In this document: in pieces, positions 1-8,974 of the stretch | How positions within the stretch are numbered: position 1 is the first letter of the stretch | How the letters are laid out: each line of letters begins with the position of its first letter | Source: Melitaea cinxia | Lineage: Eukaryota; Arthropoda; Insecta; Lepidoptera; Nymphalidae | Assembly (NCBI RefSeq): GCF_905220565.1 | Contig: NC_059395.1 | Location: 11,449,289 to 11,513,288, forward strand | Direction of reading: 5' to 3' | Length of the DNA stretch: 64,000 nucleotides | Notes under the pieces: model-generated | The model's input: only the letters and a program-made list of their open reading frames with translations | Told to the model about the DNA's origin: nothing | The model's database searches: none | Program-made: the position numbers and the translations under genes

Positions 1-34
1 TTTATTGCAGCCTGAAAATAAAACTAAAAATGAA
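1..34 (+). repeat. Fragment of interspersed repeat cut by window edge
   Basis: The first ~30 bases closely match 48601-48633 (shared core 'gcagcctgaaaataaaact'). There the segment lies just downstream of a nested LINE inside a Helitron-like element. This is therefore probably the edge of another copy of that element. Only the fragment is visible. Confidence 0.5.
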
Positions 35-112
35 AAAAAAAAATATATTTTTTGTATTGCATTTTTTGTGTGTATTGTAACTAGACTAAAACCTACCCCA
101 CCCCAGCCTGCA

Positions 113-581
113 AAATAATGATATTTGTAATAAAAAAAATATTAATCGATAGATTTTCAATAGCTCAATTCAACTACGTTGTCCTTTTAAATTGCTCACC
201 TTAAACTATTTAATTAAAAATCAATAACGTCGTTAAAAAAAATATTTATCAATATTTTCAAACTCCTATATCTTTTAATATATACAATATTTTAAATTGC
301 TCAGTGTTAAAAAACTGCTCATGTTGCATTTATAATTGCTCAAGTATAGTTTGGAACAGATCCATTTTCCTTAATTTTTAAATAAATATAAATAGTTTGA
401 ACAAATAAAATAATGATATTTGTAAAAAAAAATACTAATCGATAGATTTTCAATATCTTAATTCAACTACGTTGTCCTTTTAAATTGCTCACCTTAAACT
501 ATTTAATTAAAAATCAATAAAGTTGTTGGAAAAAATTCATTTATCAATATTTTCACTCTTATATCTCTTGATGTATACAAT
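113..581 (+). repeat. Direct tandem duplication, two ~175-bp copies 296 bp apart
   Basis: Bases 113-290 and 409-581 are near-identical. Both hold the runs 'atcgatagattttcaat', 'caactacgttgtcctttt' and 'aaattgctcaccttaaac' in the same order and spacing, with scattered substitutions and small indels. The spacer also contains 'aaattgctca'-type sequence. No coding potential is seen. It lies immediately upstream of the PDRG1 homologue and may bound its promoter region. Confidence 0.85.
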
Positions 582-766
582 GTATGGACTAGGTCATTTA
601 GGTCGATACATGTAGGTCAGTGACATTTAATATTTATCCTACTCTATGGTCAGTCACTATTTGACATTCTATTAAAACAAAACAAAGTAACAAACCGTTA
701 TTCAATCAATTAATGACAAAAAGCAAGAACATATTGGTCTTATGAACATTTTATACATATTCGCCA

Positions 767-1162
767 ATGGACGACCAAGCTAAAATATTGAAATACCTCA
801 TCTGTGTTGAAAAAATAGCGGAGGAAATAATGAATGACAAGCGTGAAATCATTATGTTAGATAAAAGAAGAAATCAAAACCGAGAGGCCTTAAGAGACCT
901 TTCCAAGTCTTTACAACTAAAATGTTGGGTGACTGTAGGTTCAGTTCTTATAAAGCATAATCTCGAAGCAACAAAAACCTTATTAGACGCCGATCAAACA
1001 CAGTTAAACATAAACATAAATAAACTGCGTAGTAATCTTAAAGTAAAAGTAAATAAACTGAGAGATTTGGAAATGCAGCCTCCAGTGCCAGGTCTAATGT
1101 TAGTTCCAATGAGTAATAAGGAAACTGAAGGTTTGTCGAGAGCTGGATTATTTCCACATTAA
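767..1162 (+). CDS. PDRG1: PDRG1 homologue (prefoldin-like R2TP/PAQosome subunit)
   Basis: A 131-residue intronless frame with ATG in a good context (gccaATGG). The N-terminal helix (about residues 5-45) holds the run DKREIIMLDKRRNQNREAL, which matches my recollection of animal PDRG1. A middle segment (WVTVGSVLIKHN, ~55-66) and a C-terminal helix (~70-105, KLRSNLKVKVNKLRDL) complete the helix-strand-helix layout of a beta-prefoldin; human PDRG1 is about the same length (~133 aa). In vertebrates PDRG1 joins URI1, UXT and PFDN2/6 in the prefoldin-like module of the PAQosome, a cytoplasmic assembly platform for RNA polymerases and PIKKs. That role is family knowledge, not visible here. The strong A/T codon bias is like the surrounding DNA. 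An ATTAAA at about 1365 could serve as poly(A) signal. Main doubt: divergence is high and I could not align it formally. Confidence 0.85.
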   Translation: MDDQAKILKYLICVEKIAEEIMNDKREIIMLDKRRNQNREALRDLSKSLQLKCWVTVGSVLIKHNLEATKTLLDADQTQLNININKLRSNLKVKVNKLRDLEMQPPVPGLMLVPMSNKETEGLSRAGLFPH

Positions 1163-2410
1163 ATAATTATGGGAGTTTGTGATTGTTGTATTACATTTGG
1201 CTGAGGATATTCGGACACTAGTGTGACTCCAGCGGTAGTCGAGTGTGACTGGTACTACTTGAAAAAAAAAACTAACCTAACCTCAAAATTAGACTGTTCA
1301 TCGGCATAATTTCGTTCCGTGACGTCTCCGGCTTCTAAAGAACATTCTAGGGATATTCAGTGTGATTAAATTATGGCAACAGAACCACAATAGATTTGGA
1401 ACTGTACTTAGTGCAAGTCATGCTAAATAACCGCTGGAGTTATGCTAGTGTCTGAAAATCCTTATCAATTACGTTTATTTTGCTAGGTTAGGGGCATGTT
1501 TTACCAGTTTTGGATAATGCTGTTTGACGGATGATGATATTCGACAGTTAAAAGTTTTTGATTAATAATTCTTTTTTACCATCAAATTCTACTATTTTAA
1601 TGACATATTTATATACATACCGTATATTTACCCTAAAGATGTAGTTTATTAACACAAACATCGCCTTGATTTTTTTAGTTTTTCAGTTTGTGCCATGGGT
1701 AACACCATGTAGTCAACACTCAATCATTTAGTTAGTGCTGTGGGGGACTCCATATGACTGCGAGCCAGTCAACTTAAAAAATATGACTTAGAAAAATGTC
1801 AGATAGTGTAAGGAAAAAAATAACTTCTTTAAAAATGAGTAGTGTAGTTCTATAAAAACTTATAAAATTTTTGTAATTAAGCTCCTTTGAAAAAGCTGGT
1901 GAACCCCATGGCGTTAAACGTGTTAATTGTGAAGGAACAGGTCCCAATGATCCATTCTACCCCCTGCTGTCAGTTTATTTGTAACTTATTTGCAGGCCTT
2001 AATTATACTCTTTAAGTTTCATTACACAGAGCAATTTAATGGTAATGAATCATTCTTTTTTAAACTCCCAACAGATAAAAAGGGGTTTTTAAACCATTGT
2101 CTGCCTGTGGCATTGTAGCTTATGCCTATTGGTCCATTACCACTTTCAATGCAGTTTTTTTACATAAGAGTTTTGTTTATATAGAAATTATTCTTAACTA
2201 TAAGTAATTTTCTTAAATTTTTAAATTAATAGTTAATGCTATTATAATGATAACATAAAAGGTATTATTCGTAAAATTTTAGGCACATTAATGATTGAGA
2301 AATGTGAATGATAAGAATTAAAAGGCAAAACATGAACTGTATCTGTAATTGAGGATATGATGAAGATTGATAAAATTGAGTTGTATTAGATAAATTAATA
2401 TTATAGTGCA
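1163..2410. other. Intergenic, no gene seen
   Basis: AT-rich DNA with many stops in all frames. Possible 3' UTR of PDRG1 up to about 1390 (ATTAAA near 1365). I see no RNA gene or recognisable repeat. Confidence 0.5.
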
Positions 2411-2845
2411 TTCAACGAGCCGAGATACCAAACATAAACAAACAAAACGTGAGGTTTTTAACAACTATGCAGGGTTTTGTAACCTTTTTTTTTTACTTAC
2501 ACAAATTTTTAAAATGTAAAATATATTTATATTTTGATAATTACTTAGTTAAATATAATTATGTATTTAAGATTTAAAACTTCTTAAATAATAATTATTA
2601 AAATATAAATATCATCCCGAGTGCTTTAAGGACACAGAATGAAATAAAAATAAATAATACAAAATCAAAGGGCCCTCCGCGGTCCGAATGTTTTCAAAGC
2701 CAGTTAAAATATCGTTCGACCTTGCAGAGAGACGTGCAGCAGATAGCAAACAAGATAGAAAGAGATAGACTATATTTTGTTTGTTCCCTCGTCGCTACGA
2801 AAAAATGATGGACTTTGTTTACGTTTAGTATCTCTTCTCGTTGAA
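2411..2845. mobile_element. MITE-like element with ~29-bp terminal inverted repeats
   Basis: The left end (2411-2439, starting ttcaacgag) and the reverse complement of the right end (2817-2845) agree at about 25 of 29 positions; the rest is AT-rich and non-coding. Size about 435 bp. No transposase is present, so it would be non-autonomous. I could not define a convincing target-site duplication, so the superfamily is left open. Confidence 0.6.
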
Positions 2846-2926
2846 TAGGTTATAGGCAATAAAATTTACTATAAACAAAATGTTGTTTGTTGTGTTACCT
2901 AAAATATATCCTTAGCTGGTTGTTGG

Positions 2927-2944
2927 TTAAGAGCCATTTCACAA
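2927..2944 (+). repeat. TTAA-flanked 14-bp end, mate of 8840-8857
   Basis: TTAA followed by GAGCCATTTCACAA. The exact reverse complement, including TTAA, is at 8840-8857. TTAA plus short inverted ends is the signature of piggyBac-type transposition. The two could be ends of one composite element or of two separate family members in opposite orientation. Confidence 0.5.
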
Positions 2945-3179
2945 AAACCGGTAACAATCCGCGAAATTGTAGTATTTTGACGTCGTTAATCTCAGTATTG
3001 GATGCAATAATGTAATTTATATTTTTGAAATATAATAGAGCAACCTTTGTTGTAGTAAGACAGTGGATTAGAATTATGACTTATATCGTGTGTACAAAAT
3101 TATTAACCTTTTCATCAGCCGCCTCTCTGGGTAAACGGTCGAAACGTATACTTTGAAGTCCTATTTTTCTATATCATTG

Positions 3180-3560
3180 GCCTTAGTTTGTCTATTGCAG
3201 ACGATTTAGACAGTTTCAGACAGACACTGTGTCGCCTAGGACACTCTTCAGGAAAACGCAGAGTTGCCTAAGCTCTGCGCCACCCTCTCGACCTCACTGG
3301 CTAGGCCCACAGGAACGACGAGTTGATACGTGTGGAGTCAGTTCGGCTGAAGGAGTGTTTCGCATTTTAGAGCTATGCCACGAATGCTTGACGGAGACCC
3401 CATTCCGGGTTTCAAATGAAGTTTTCCTTCTCCAGGACCATGATGATTTTGAGCTAGATTTATCCCTCGGTCGCCTTTTACGACCCCCACGGGAAGAAAA
3501 GGGGTGGTGCTATTCTACTCGGCCGACACCACACGGCATAACGGCGGTTTTCTATAATCT
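3180..3560 (+). repeat. Interspersed repeat, partly shared with 23453-23525
   Basis: Bases 3180-3245 (tctattgcagacgatttaga..., cactgtgtcgcctaggacac) recur at 23453-23520. The downstream part (3460-3530, 'acccccacgggaagaaaa') resembles the tail of the repeat at 22518-22862 and 34800. A 116-codon frame at 3229-3579 exists but lies wholly inside repeat sequence; I regard it as a mobile-element remnant, not a gene. Class uncertain (LINE 3' end or SINE). Confidence 0.6.
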
Positions 3561-3690
3561 CTACCTTAAAACTGAATAAAAATATGGTAATATGTGGAGT
3601 ATGTTTTTGTTGATACATAATACAGTTTTTTTTTCATTTGTATAAAATTTTAAATTTACAAATATTTTCCAAATAAGTACAATTTTAAAA

Positions 3691-5570
3691 ATGTGTTGCA
3701 CAGTATGCAGATGATTTTATTTTCTACATTTGCCATAACGATTTAAAGCACTGTGAAACGGAATTACAAATAGCTTTGAACTCGGTTGTTAAAATGTTGG
3801 ATAATATTGGCCTTCAAATATCTGGAAGTAAATCTAAGGTGTGTATATTTAGTAGAAGTCGCCGTAGAGGAAACGTTAAGTTAAAAATTAATAATGATGT
3901 TTTGCTATTGAATGAAAATATTAAATATTTAGGCCTCTGGCTAGATCGATCGTTGCGTTGGAGTAAACATATCAATGAGATTGTTGAGAAATCTACAAAA
4001 TTTTTAAATTTATTAAAAGTGTTGGCTGGGTCTGGTTGGGGTATCCATCCAAGCCATATTCGATCCTTGTACTTGTCTTTGATTAGAAGCAGGTTTGATT
4101 ATGGTTGCTATTTTTACGATAACAGTGCGAAAACACATCTTTATAAAATTGACAAGGTTCAAAACCAAGCCCTTCGAATAATAGGTGGATTCATTAGAAG
4201 TACTCCTATACATGTAATGGAGAGTGAATTGTGTATTCAACCATTGTTTATTAGGAGATTGTATTTAGCATATAAATATTGTATGAAATGTAGATCTTGG
4301 TCAAATAATGCAACAATTAAACTTTTGGATGATTTAAGTTCCTCAAGATATGAGAGATACTGGCAAAATATTAAAAACCCGTTACTTTTATTAGTATATC
4401 GTGAATGTAAACAGGTCCAGATTCACTCCTCGAACCTATTAGAAATGTTTAAATTGAATTCATGGATCAGTAGTATTGATTTAAGTAATGTCATAGAAAC
4501 GAATTTGAATTGTATTAAATTATCTAAAAGAAGCTATGAAAGCGCATCTCTGAAAATTAGTGTCGTGAAAGAATTGTACGAAAAGTATTCTGGTTGGACA
4601 CAAATATTTACAGATGGGTCGAGGAGCGAAGCTGGACTTGGATGTGCTTATTGTAGCCAGAAAGGGGATATTTTTGGTCAATTTAAAATTTTATCAAATG
4701 TTTGTATAATGACGGCAGAACTCATTGCAGTTTCAGAGGCTTTAAAATATCTCAGTACACTGAATAACCAAAATATTGTCATTTTCACGGATAGTAAAAG
4801 TAGTTTACAACATTTGGCTCGATGCGCCTCTGGATATAGCAGAGGTGTATCGATAGCCTACACAATTGTCAACATTTTAAACGAACTCCGGATTAGGAAT
4901 ATAAATGTGAAGCTGCAGTGGGTTCCATCGCATATAGGTCTTAGTGGTAACGAGAAGGCTGACTGTCTAGCAAGAATAGCTATAAATGAAGGATTGGAAC
5001 TTCATGTTTTACCTACTTTTTCAGAAAGTTTGACTAAATTTAAAATTGATTGTCATCAAAAATTTAAAGAATATTTCGACCAAAGAAGTAAAGAAAAGGG
5101 TATATGGTACAAAATTATTCAAAATCAGCCCCCTCGTTTACCTTGGTTTATAAAAGCAAGGATTAGTAGGAAGTACATCACTACAGCACTCAAATTACGT
5201 TCAGGCCATTTTCCATCCAAAAAGTTTGCCTTTTTAATGAAAAAAGCTGAATCCCCTAATTGTGACACATGCGGTCTGCTAGACGATGTACACCACATAT
5301 TAAGTGAATGTTGTAAATACGAAACGGAGAGAGAATTATTGATGAAACGATTTAATATAAATAGATTTGATATGGGTACTTTTTTTTCTGTGTTAACAGA
5401 ACCTTTGTCTGATGCAGCAAATTTGCTAGTTAATATGATCTTACATCATCAATGATTCTTTCTCCATTTCTTAGACATAGTGAGAATTAGGGTATGATGG
5501 GGCTGGCATGTCTGTGTAGACAAAAGTCCCTAAAAAAAATAATTAAAGAATTAAAAAAAAAAAAAAAAAA
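3691..5570 (+). mobile_element. 5'-truncated non-LTR retrotransposon with TSD and poly(A)
   Basis: The insertion is bounded by an exact 12-bp duplication, acaattttaaaa, at 3679-3690 and 5571-5582. It ends in a poly(A) run (5553-5570) and starts abruptly inside the reverse transcriptase just before the catalytic YADD. This is the classical product of incomplete target-primed reverse transcription. Content: RT C-terminal part, RNase H, zinc-knuckle-like C-terminus, short 3' UTR. The RNase H suggests an I-like or R1-related clade rather than jockey/CR1. Confidence 0.9.
3692..5455 (+). CDS. RT (C-terminal part) + RNase H of a LINE, open but truncated
   Basis: The frame runs without a stop from the truncation point for 587 codons. 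QYADD (3701-3715) is the RT catalytic motif C, followed by the thumb region. The RNase H domain begins near 4605 (IFTDGS, first Asp) and continues with TAELIAVSEAL (Glu), FTDSKSS (Asp) and, near the end, the run VPSHIGLSGNEKAD (His and last Asp). All active-site positions are present. A CDTCGLLDDVHHILSEC segment near 5265-5315 resembles the C-terminal Cys/His knuckle of such elements. The N-terminal RT fingers/palm, endonuclease and ORF1 are absent, so it cannot mobilise itself. No stop or frameshift in 1.76 kb means a young insertion. There is no native start codon. Confidence 0.9.
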   Translation, partial: CVAQYADDFIFYICHNDLKHCETELQIALNSVVKMLDNIGLQISGSKSKVCIFSRSRRRGNVKLKINNDVLLLNENIKYLGLWLDRSLRWSKHINEIVEKSTKFLNLLKVLAGSGWGIHPSHIRSLYLSLIRSRFDYGCYFYDNSAKTHLYKIDKVQNQALRIIGGFIRSTPIHVMESELCIQPLFIRRLYLAYKYCMKCRSWSNNATIKLLDDLSSSRYERYWQNIKNPLLLLVYRECKQVQIHSSNLLEMFKLNSWISSIDLSNVIETNLNCIKLSKRSYESASLKISVVKELYEKYSGWTQIFTDGSRSEAGLGCAYCSQKGDIFGQFKILSNVCIMTAELIAVSEALKYLSTLNNQNIVIFTDSKSSLQHLARCASGYSRGVSIAYTIVNILNELRIRNINVKLQWVPSHIGLSGNEKADCLARIAINEGLELHVLPTFSESLTKFKIDCHQKFKEYFDQRSKEKGIWYKIIQNQPPRLPWFIKARISRKYITTALKLRSGHFPSKKFAFLMKKAESPNCDTCGLLDDVHHILSECCKYETERELLMKRFNINRFDMGTFFSVLTEPLSDAANLLVNMILHHQ

Positions 5571-5817
5571 ACAATTTTAAAAGCGATATTTTTCTTAGAA
5601 AACAAAGAAATTTTAAGGCACTATTTATACCAAAGTAAACTTACATCATTTAGGAACATTAAAAAAAAGTAATTACTATATTTAATTATTCTTAATACCT
5701 TTTGTATTAAAAATAAAATGATAGTATATACGATAGTAATACCACGCATCAAACCCAGTAAATCAGTCGAGCGCTCTCGGTAGAGAGTTCTATATTCCTT
5801 GGTCGAGCGCCAGCACT

Positions 5818-6194
5818 CTTAAGCCTAAGCACTGGCGGCCTGGCCGTAGCGGCCGGGCCGCGGAGGCCAGCGAAATGTATGTACATCGTATCATAGAGCG
5901 CGCACTTGGCCGCGAGCGGCCAGTGGTCGCCGCGGCCGCGGCCAACGAGATCATTGCGGTGTACCTGCGGCCAGCCGGCCGCCGCGGCCATCGAGATTCG
6001 AAGAATTGTACGATCGTGCGATAGTGTGCGCGCACTGGTCGCCGCGGATAGATGTTCTACTGTTTACGGAATGTTCAAATTATATCGTTATGGGCTATGG
6101 CTTGGGAGCGACGCTTGCGGCCTGTCGCGACACTCGCGGCCTGGTCGGAATACTGGCCGCTGTGGCCTGGCCGCCAGTGCGCGCTTAGCCTTAA
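5818..6194. mobile_element. GC-rich inverted-repeat element flanked by TTAA (MITE candidate)
   Basis: TTAA at 5819-5822 and again at 6191-6194. Inside these, the left end (5823-5854, gcctaagcactggcggcc...) and the reverse complement of the right end (ggctaagcgcgcactggcggcc...) match over about 30 bp with a 4-base insertion. The interior is extremely rich in GGCC/GCGGCC palindromes, unlike anything around it. Frames on both strands here are composition artefacts. TTAA duplications recall piggyBac-type insertion, but the ends do not start CCY, so the superfamily is uncertain. Confidence 0.55.
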
Positions 6195-6246
6195 GGTGGC
6201 CATTGACGATCAGATTTTCAAGTCAGTTTAACTGAACATTTTTGAA

Positions 6247-6372
6247 TATCATATCAAAAATTGACCGCTCTAGCGGGATTCGAACCCACGTCTCCGACTG
6301 ACCGTGTCGGCGCTCTAGCCAATTAAGCTATGGAACGATGTACCCGCCAGAGCGAAATTTTTGATATGATGA
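6247..6372. repeat. Long hairpin: ~30-bp inverted arms around a tRNA-like sequence
   Basis: The arm at 6247-6278 (atatcatatcaaaaatt...cgctctagcggg) pairs with 6343-6372 (cccgccagagcg...aatttttgatatgat) with few mismatches. The loop of about 64 nt is most of the tRNA-like cloverleaf described separately. Confidence 0.75.
6266..6337 (-). other. tRNA-like cloverleaf (pseudo-tRNA)
   Basis: Read on the minus strand, 72 nt fold as a tRNA. Acceptor stem CGTTCCA/TAGAGCG has one mismatch. The D arm holds the A-box-like TAGCTTAATTGG. The anticodon stem CCGAC/GTCGG closes a 7-nt loop ACGGTCA. The T arm GTGGG-TTCGAAT-CCCGC contains a perfect B box. Position 33 is C instead of the invariant U, and the acceptor stem competes with the longer hairpin, so decoding function is doubtful. 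More likely a tRNA-derived promoter or fossil within the element. Confidence 0.55.
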
Positions 6373-6442
6373 TTTTTATTTTCGGTTTAAGCGAACCGTG
6401 GCGCCGTCTATAGTGAGTTCTTTACAGAGACCCGTAACTATT

Positions 6443-6520
6443 CAGTTTAACTGATCAGTTTTTGGCGTCAGTTTAACTGATCAGTTTTTGACGTCAGTTA
6501 AACTGATCAGTTTTTCGCGT
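6443..6520 (+). repeat. Three tandem 26-bp units
   Basis: Units at 6443-6468, 6469-6494 and 6495-6520, each cagttNaactgatcagttttt plus a variable NGCGT/GACGT. Each contains the perfect palindrome AACTGATCAGTT; a partial fourth unit follows. Confidence 0.9.
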
Positions 6521-7144
6521 CAGTTGAAATATTTGCCCACTGACTGGCTTCACTCCGGCTCTTTAGTTTTCGTCCGACCGGGCTGTTTAAAGGACGTTTA
6601 GGTACTACCTATTTTTGTTGAGAAAAAAAAAATTGATTCTGATTCCGAAGAAGAAACATTAATTCTTAAAGCGGCTACTGTTTGTTGCCATATATTGGTC
6701 TACAATGACCTGTAATTTTATATGAACAGTTTTTATTATTAGTTGTCCCTCATCTATAATACCTAAGTATGTCAATGGTCAATCGATTGGTGTCGTTAAT
6801 ACCATGAATTATAAATGTATTTATTTATATGTATTTATAGAAAAAGTATCTTTATCAGCCGGCAGTTACCTGAAGCACAAGCATTCCATTGATTACTGTA
6901 GGAAGAGACGAGCATGTGTATATGTTATAAATATAAAAAAATACTAAAAATGGTAGGTGTGTAAAATAAAACCTTTTATCGATGCTGTTGAATTTTATAA
7001 TTTTCGTCCGCTTTCCACAAACTTTCTGAATTTTTATATTTTTCAATAAATTCTGTCATTATCCCTACGTTCCGAAATGCGATGAAATCGATTACAGCGA
7101 TCACAGAACCGTTCCGTTTTATCGTGAGCGTACCATCGAATGCT

Positions 7145-7185
7145 CACGTGACGTCACAGATGACGTCATTACATCCGCCATATTG
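7145..7185 (+). promoter_or_regulatory. E-box/double-CRE/YY1-like promoter module
   Basis: CACGTG at 7145-7150 overlaps a perfect CRE TGACGTCA (7149-7156). A second perfect CRE is at 7161-7168, and CCGCCATATT, a good YY1/Pho-type core, follows at about 7176-7185. About 130 bp downstream is an ATG followed by an open exon-like stretch. Spacing and motif quality suggest a real promoter, active or ancestral. Confidence 0.5.
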
Positions 7186-7295
7186 CGCTTACAATGATTT
7201 TGCCTCGGGCGTAACCGTTGTGTCTTCTGTCACTTTTGACATTTCTTGTCGGTTGTCTATTGTCTAACAACTACCTAATTGAACAACAACAAAAA

Positions 7296-7398
7296 ATGGA
7301 AATAAGAACAACACATATTATTTCAGTTCACGATGAGGGTACAGGGAGAATAATTCAACTATGTTTAAATGAACAAGATGTTGAACAAGTGCAAAGAG
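7296..7398 (+). CDS. Candidate first coding exon, 34 codons, unknown product
   Basis: ATG after an A-rich leader (aacaacaacaaaaaATGG), 34 codons and one extra base, then a splice donor AGAG|GTAAAA at 7399. The peptide begins MEIRTTHIISVHDEGTG and continues IIQLCLNEQDVEQVQR; it looks protein-like, but I do not recognise a family. Upstream is the E-box/CRE module. No downstream partner exon was found on the + strand within the window. It sits inside nested inverted repeats, so it may be a gene start captured by a transposon or a transposon's own 5' exon. Confidence 0.35.
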
Positions 7399-8182
7399 GT
7401 AAAAATTAACTGATAGATACATATTGGCCGTCTGAATATTTATTTATTTATTCACTGGTCCACAAAACAGAATACAATCAAATTACACTTTTACATAACA
7501 ATGTTAAAGTGTATTAGTAGAACGTTAATAATAAATTTTATGGCTGGATTATATTCCTAAAATATGTGCATACTTCATGATTCTAAACATTATTAATAAT
7601 TAATAATAATTATTGAAATAATTCATCTCTCAGTGTATTGCGAAGAGTAATCACTACGTTCAGTAGTATATTGTGGAATTTGTGGATTAATTTAATTTCG
7701 AAAAACTAGCCTCAACAAACGTCAAACTGACAAACAAAACAAAAACAATGCTCAAAGCGCTAAAAAGTGCATTCCGATTTGAACTGTGATTTGAAACTAA
7801 TTTCAATTCGGAACGAGCGATATTGACGAGATCACTGTAATCATTTCGGAACGCAGCCTATGATTCGTCTAGGGGACACCGTCACACCGACACCGACATT
7901 TTAAAAACAAAAACTACACTAGCTGCACCCAGTATATAAGTGTATAATCTATGAGCTGCACTCTCAATCACCGCGGACGCTGCGCGCAAAATGACGCGAT
8001 TGGTTGGAACCGCGATTACACACACACGGGCAGTTCGATGCGACGCGCCGGGTTGGATTTACGTGGCGCGTCGTCAGTTAAAACTCGGGAGCGATGGTTC
8101 TACACTCACGATCAAATTTTGGAGAGCGCGCAAAACTGATCAGTTAAGCGGACGCGAAAAACTGATCGCCAATGCCCACCTT

Positions 8183-8839
8183 TAGAGGTAAGGTCCACGT
8201 CGAATTCTGCGCAGCCGTCTCTTTTGCTCACACGCGCCAAACGCCTATTGTTATAGTGTGATAAACCGCATTTGATACTTTAATAAAAATAAAAAATTAT
8301 GCGAAAATTACTGTAAAATAATATAATGATATTTCTGTAAACAAATGTACAATTTAATTTTTTTTTCTCATTTTAGCAATACAACTAGGCATTTAAATCT
8401 GTTTGTCTTGTTATTTGTTAATTAATGTTTGTCGGTGTCATTGAGTTTATAAAAAAATTAAAACCGGCAAAATTTGATTGATCTACTTGCATCCAAAACT
8501 ATGAAACTCACATTCACACTCAGATTTTCTAGGGCATAATAAAATGCTATTTTATTTTTATCGTAAATATTAGATTCATTCGTAAACTCAAAAAATTAAA
8601 AAAAATTGTTTCCTAAAATTTAATTTTTATTATAAATTTATTGACTGTTGTTATATAGTATACTTGAAATTTTTAATAAATTAATTATGTAACAAGCATT
8701 TTATACCATAGTTATTAATTTTTATTATACATTAGAAAAAGATCAAGATGGTTTTATAGTTGTCACACATAACTATTGTCACACTATAACTAAGTAACAC
8801 AGATCGCGCGGCTCGTACGACTCGTGCGATGCGACCAAA
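8183..8839. other. AT-rich spacer, no gene seen
   Basis: Short CG-containing stretch at 8200-8245, otherwise AT-rich with no supported frame. Confidence 0.5.
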
Positions 8840-8857
8840 TTGTGAAATGGCTCTTAA
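8840..8857 (-). repeat. TTAA-flanked 14-bp end, mate of 2927-2944
   Basis: TTGTGAAATGGCTC followed by TTAA, the exact reverse complement of 2927-2944. Adjacent DNA (8805-8835) is CG-rich (gcgcggctcgtacgactcg), unlike its surroundings. Confidence 0.5.
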
Positions 8858-8974
8858 TTTAAACCATGATCATTTTCATATGGTAAAAAGGCTGTTTACG
8901 TATCTATTGCAGTTTTAAATAAAATTTTAATGGAAAGTAGCGATAAATAAGAAAAAAAGCATCATATTTTGTGT

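Larger units (their letters stand above)
7065..7856. repeat. Inner inverted-repeat segment (ctRcgttccgaaatg ends)
   Basis: 7065-7079 (ctacgttccgaaatg) matches the reverse complement of 7842-7856 at 14 of 15 positions. Similarity continues inward (attacagYgatc, then cgttccg) after an 11-base insertion on the left. It may be a smaller element nested in the 6193-8182 element. Confidence 0.5.
6193..8182. mobile_element. ~2-kb element bounded by 21-bp inverted repeats
   Basis: The left end 6193-6213 (aaggtggccattgacgatcag) and the reverse complement of 8162-8182 agree at 19 of 21 positions. Subterminal copies of the palindrome AACTGATCAGTT occur three times at 6443-6520 and again at 8134-8145. 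Clustered motifs near the ends are typical of transposase-binding sites. No transposase frame is visible, so it would be non-autonomous. It carries a tRNA-like hairpin (6247-6372) and a promoter-like, exon-like segment (7065-7856). Confidence 0.55.

Noticed and set aside
3229..3579. 116-codon frame as a host gene
   Set aside because: Shares blocks with other repeats at 23453 and 22518; treated as a mobile-element remnant.
5749..6235. Several overlapping open frames on both strands
   Set aside because: They arise from GC-rich palindromes that lack stop codons; no domain and both strands are equally open.
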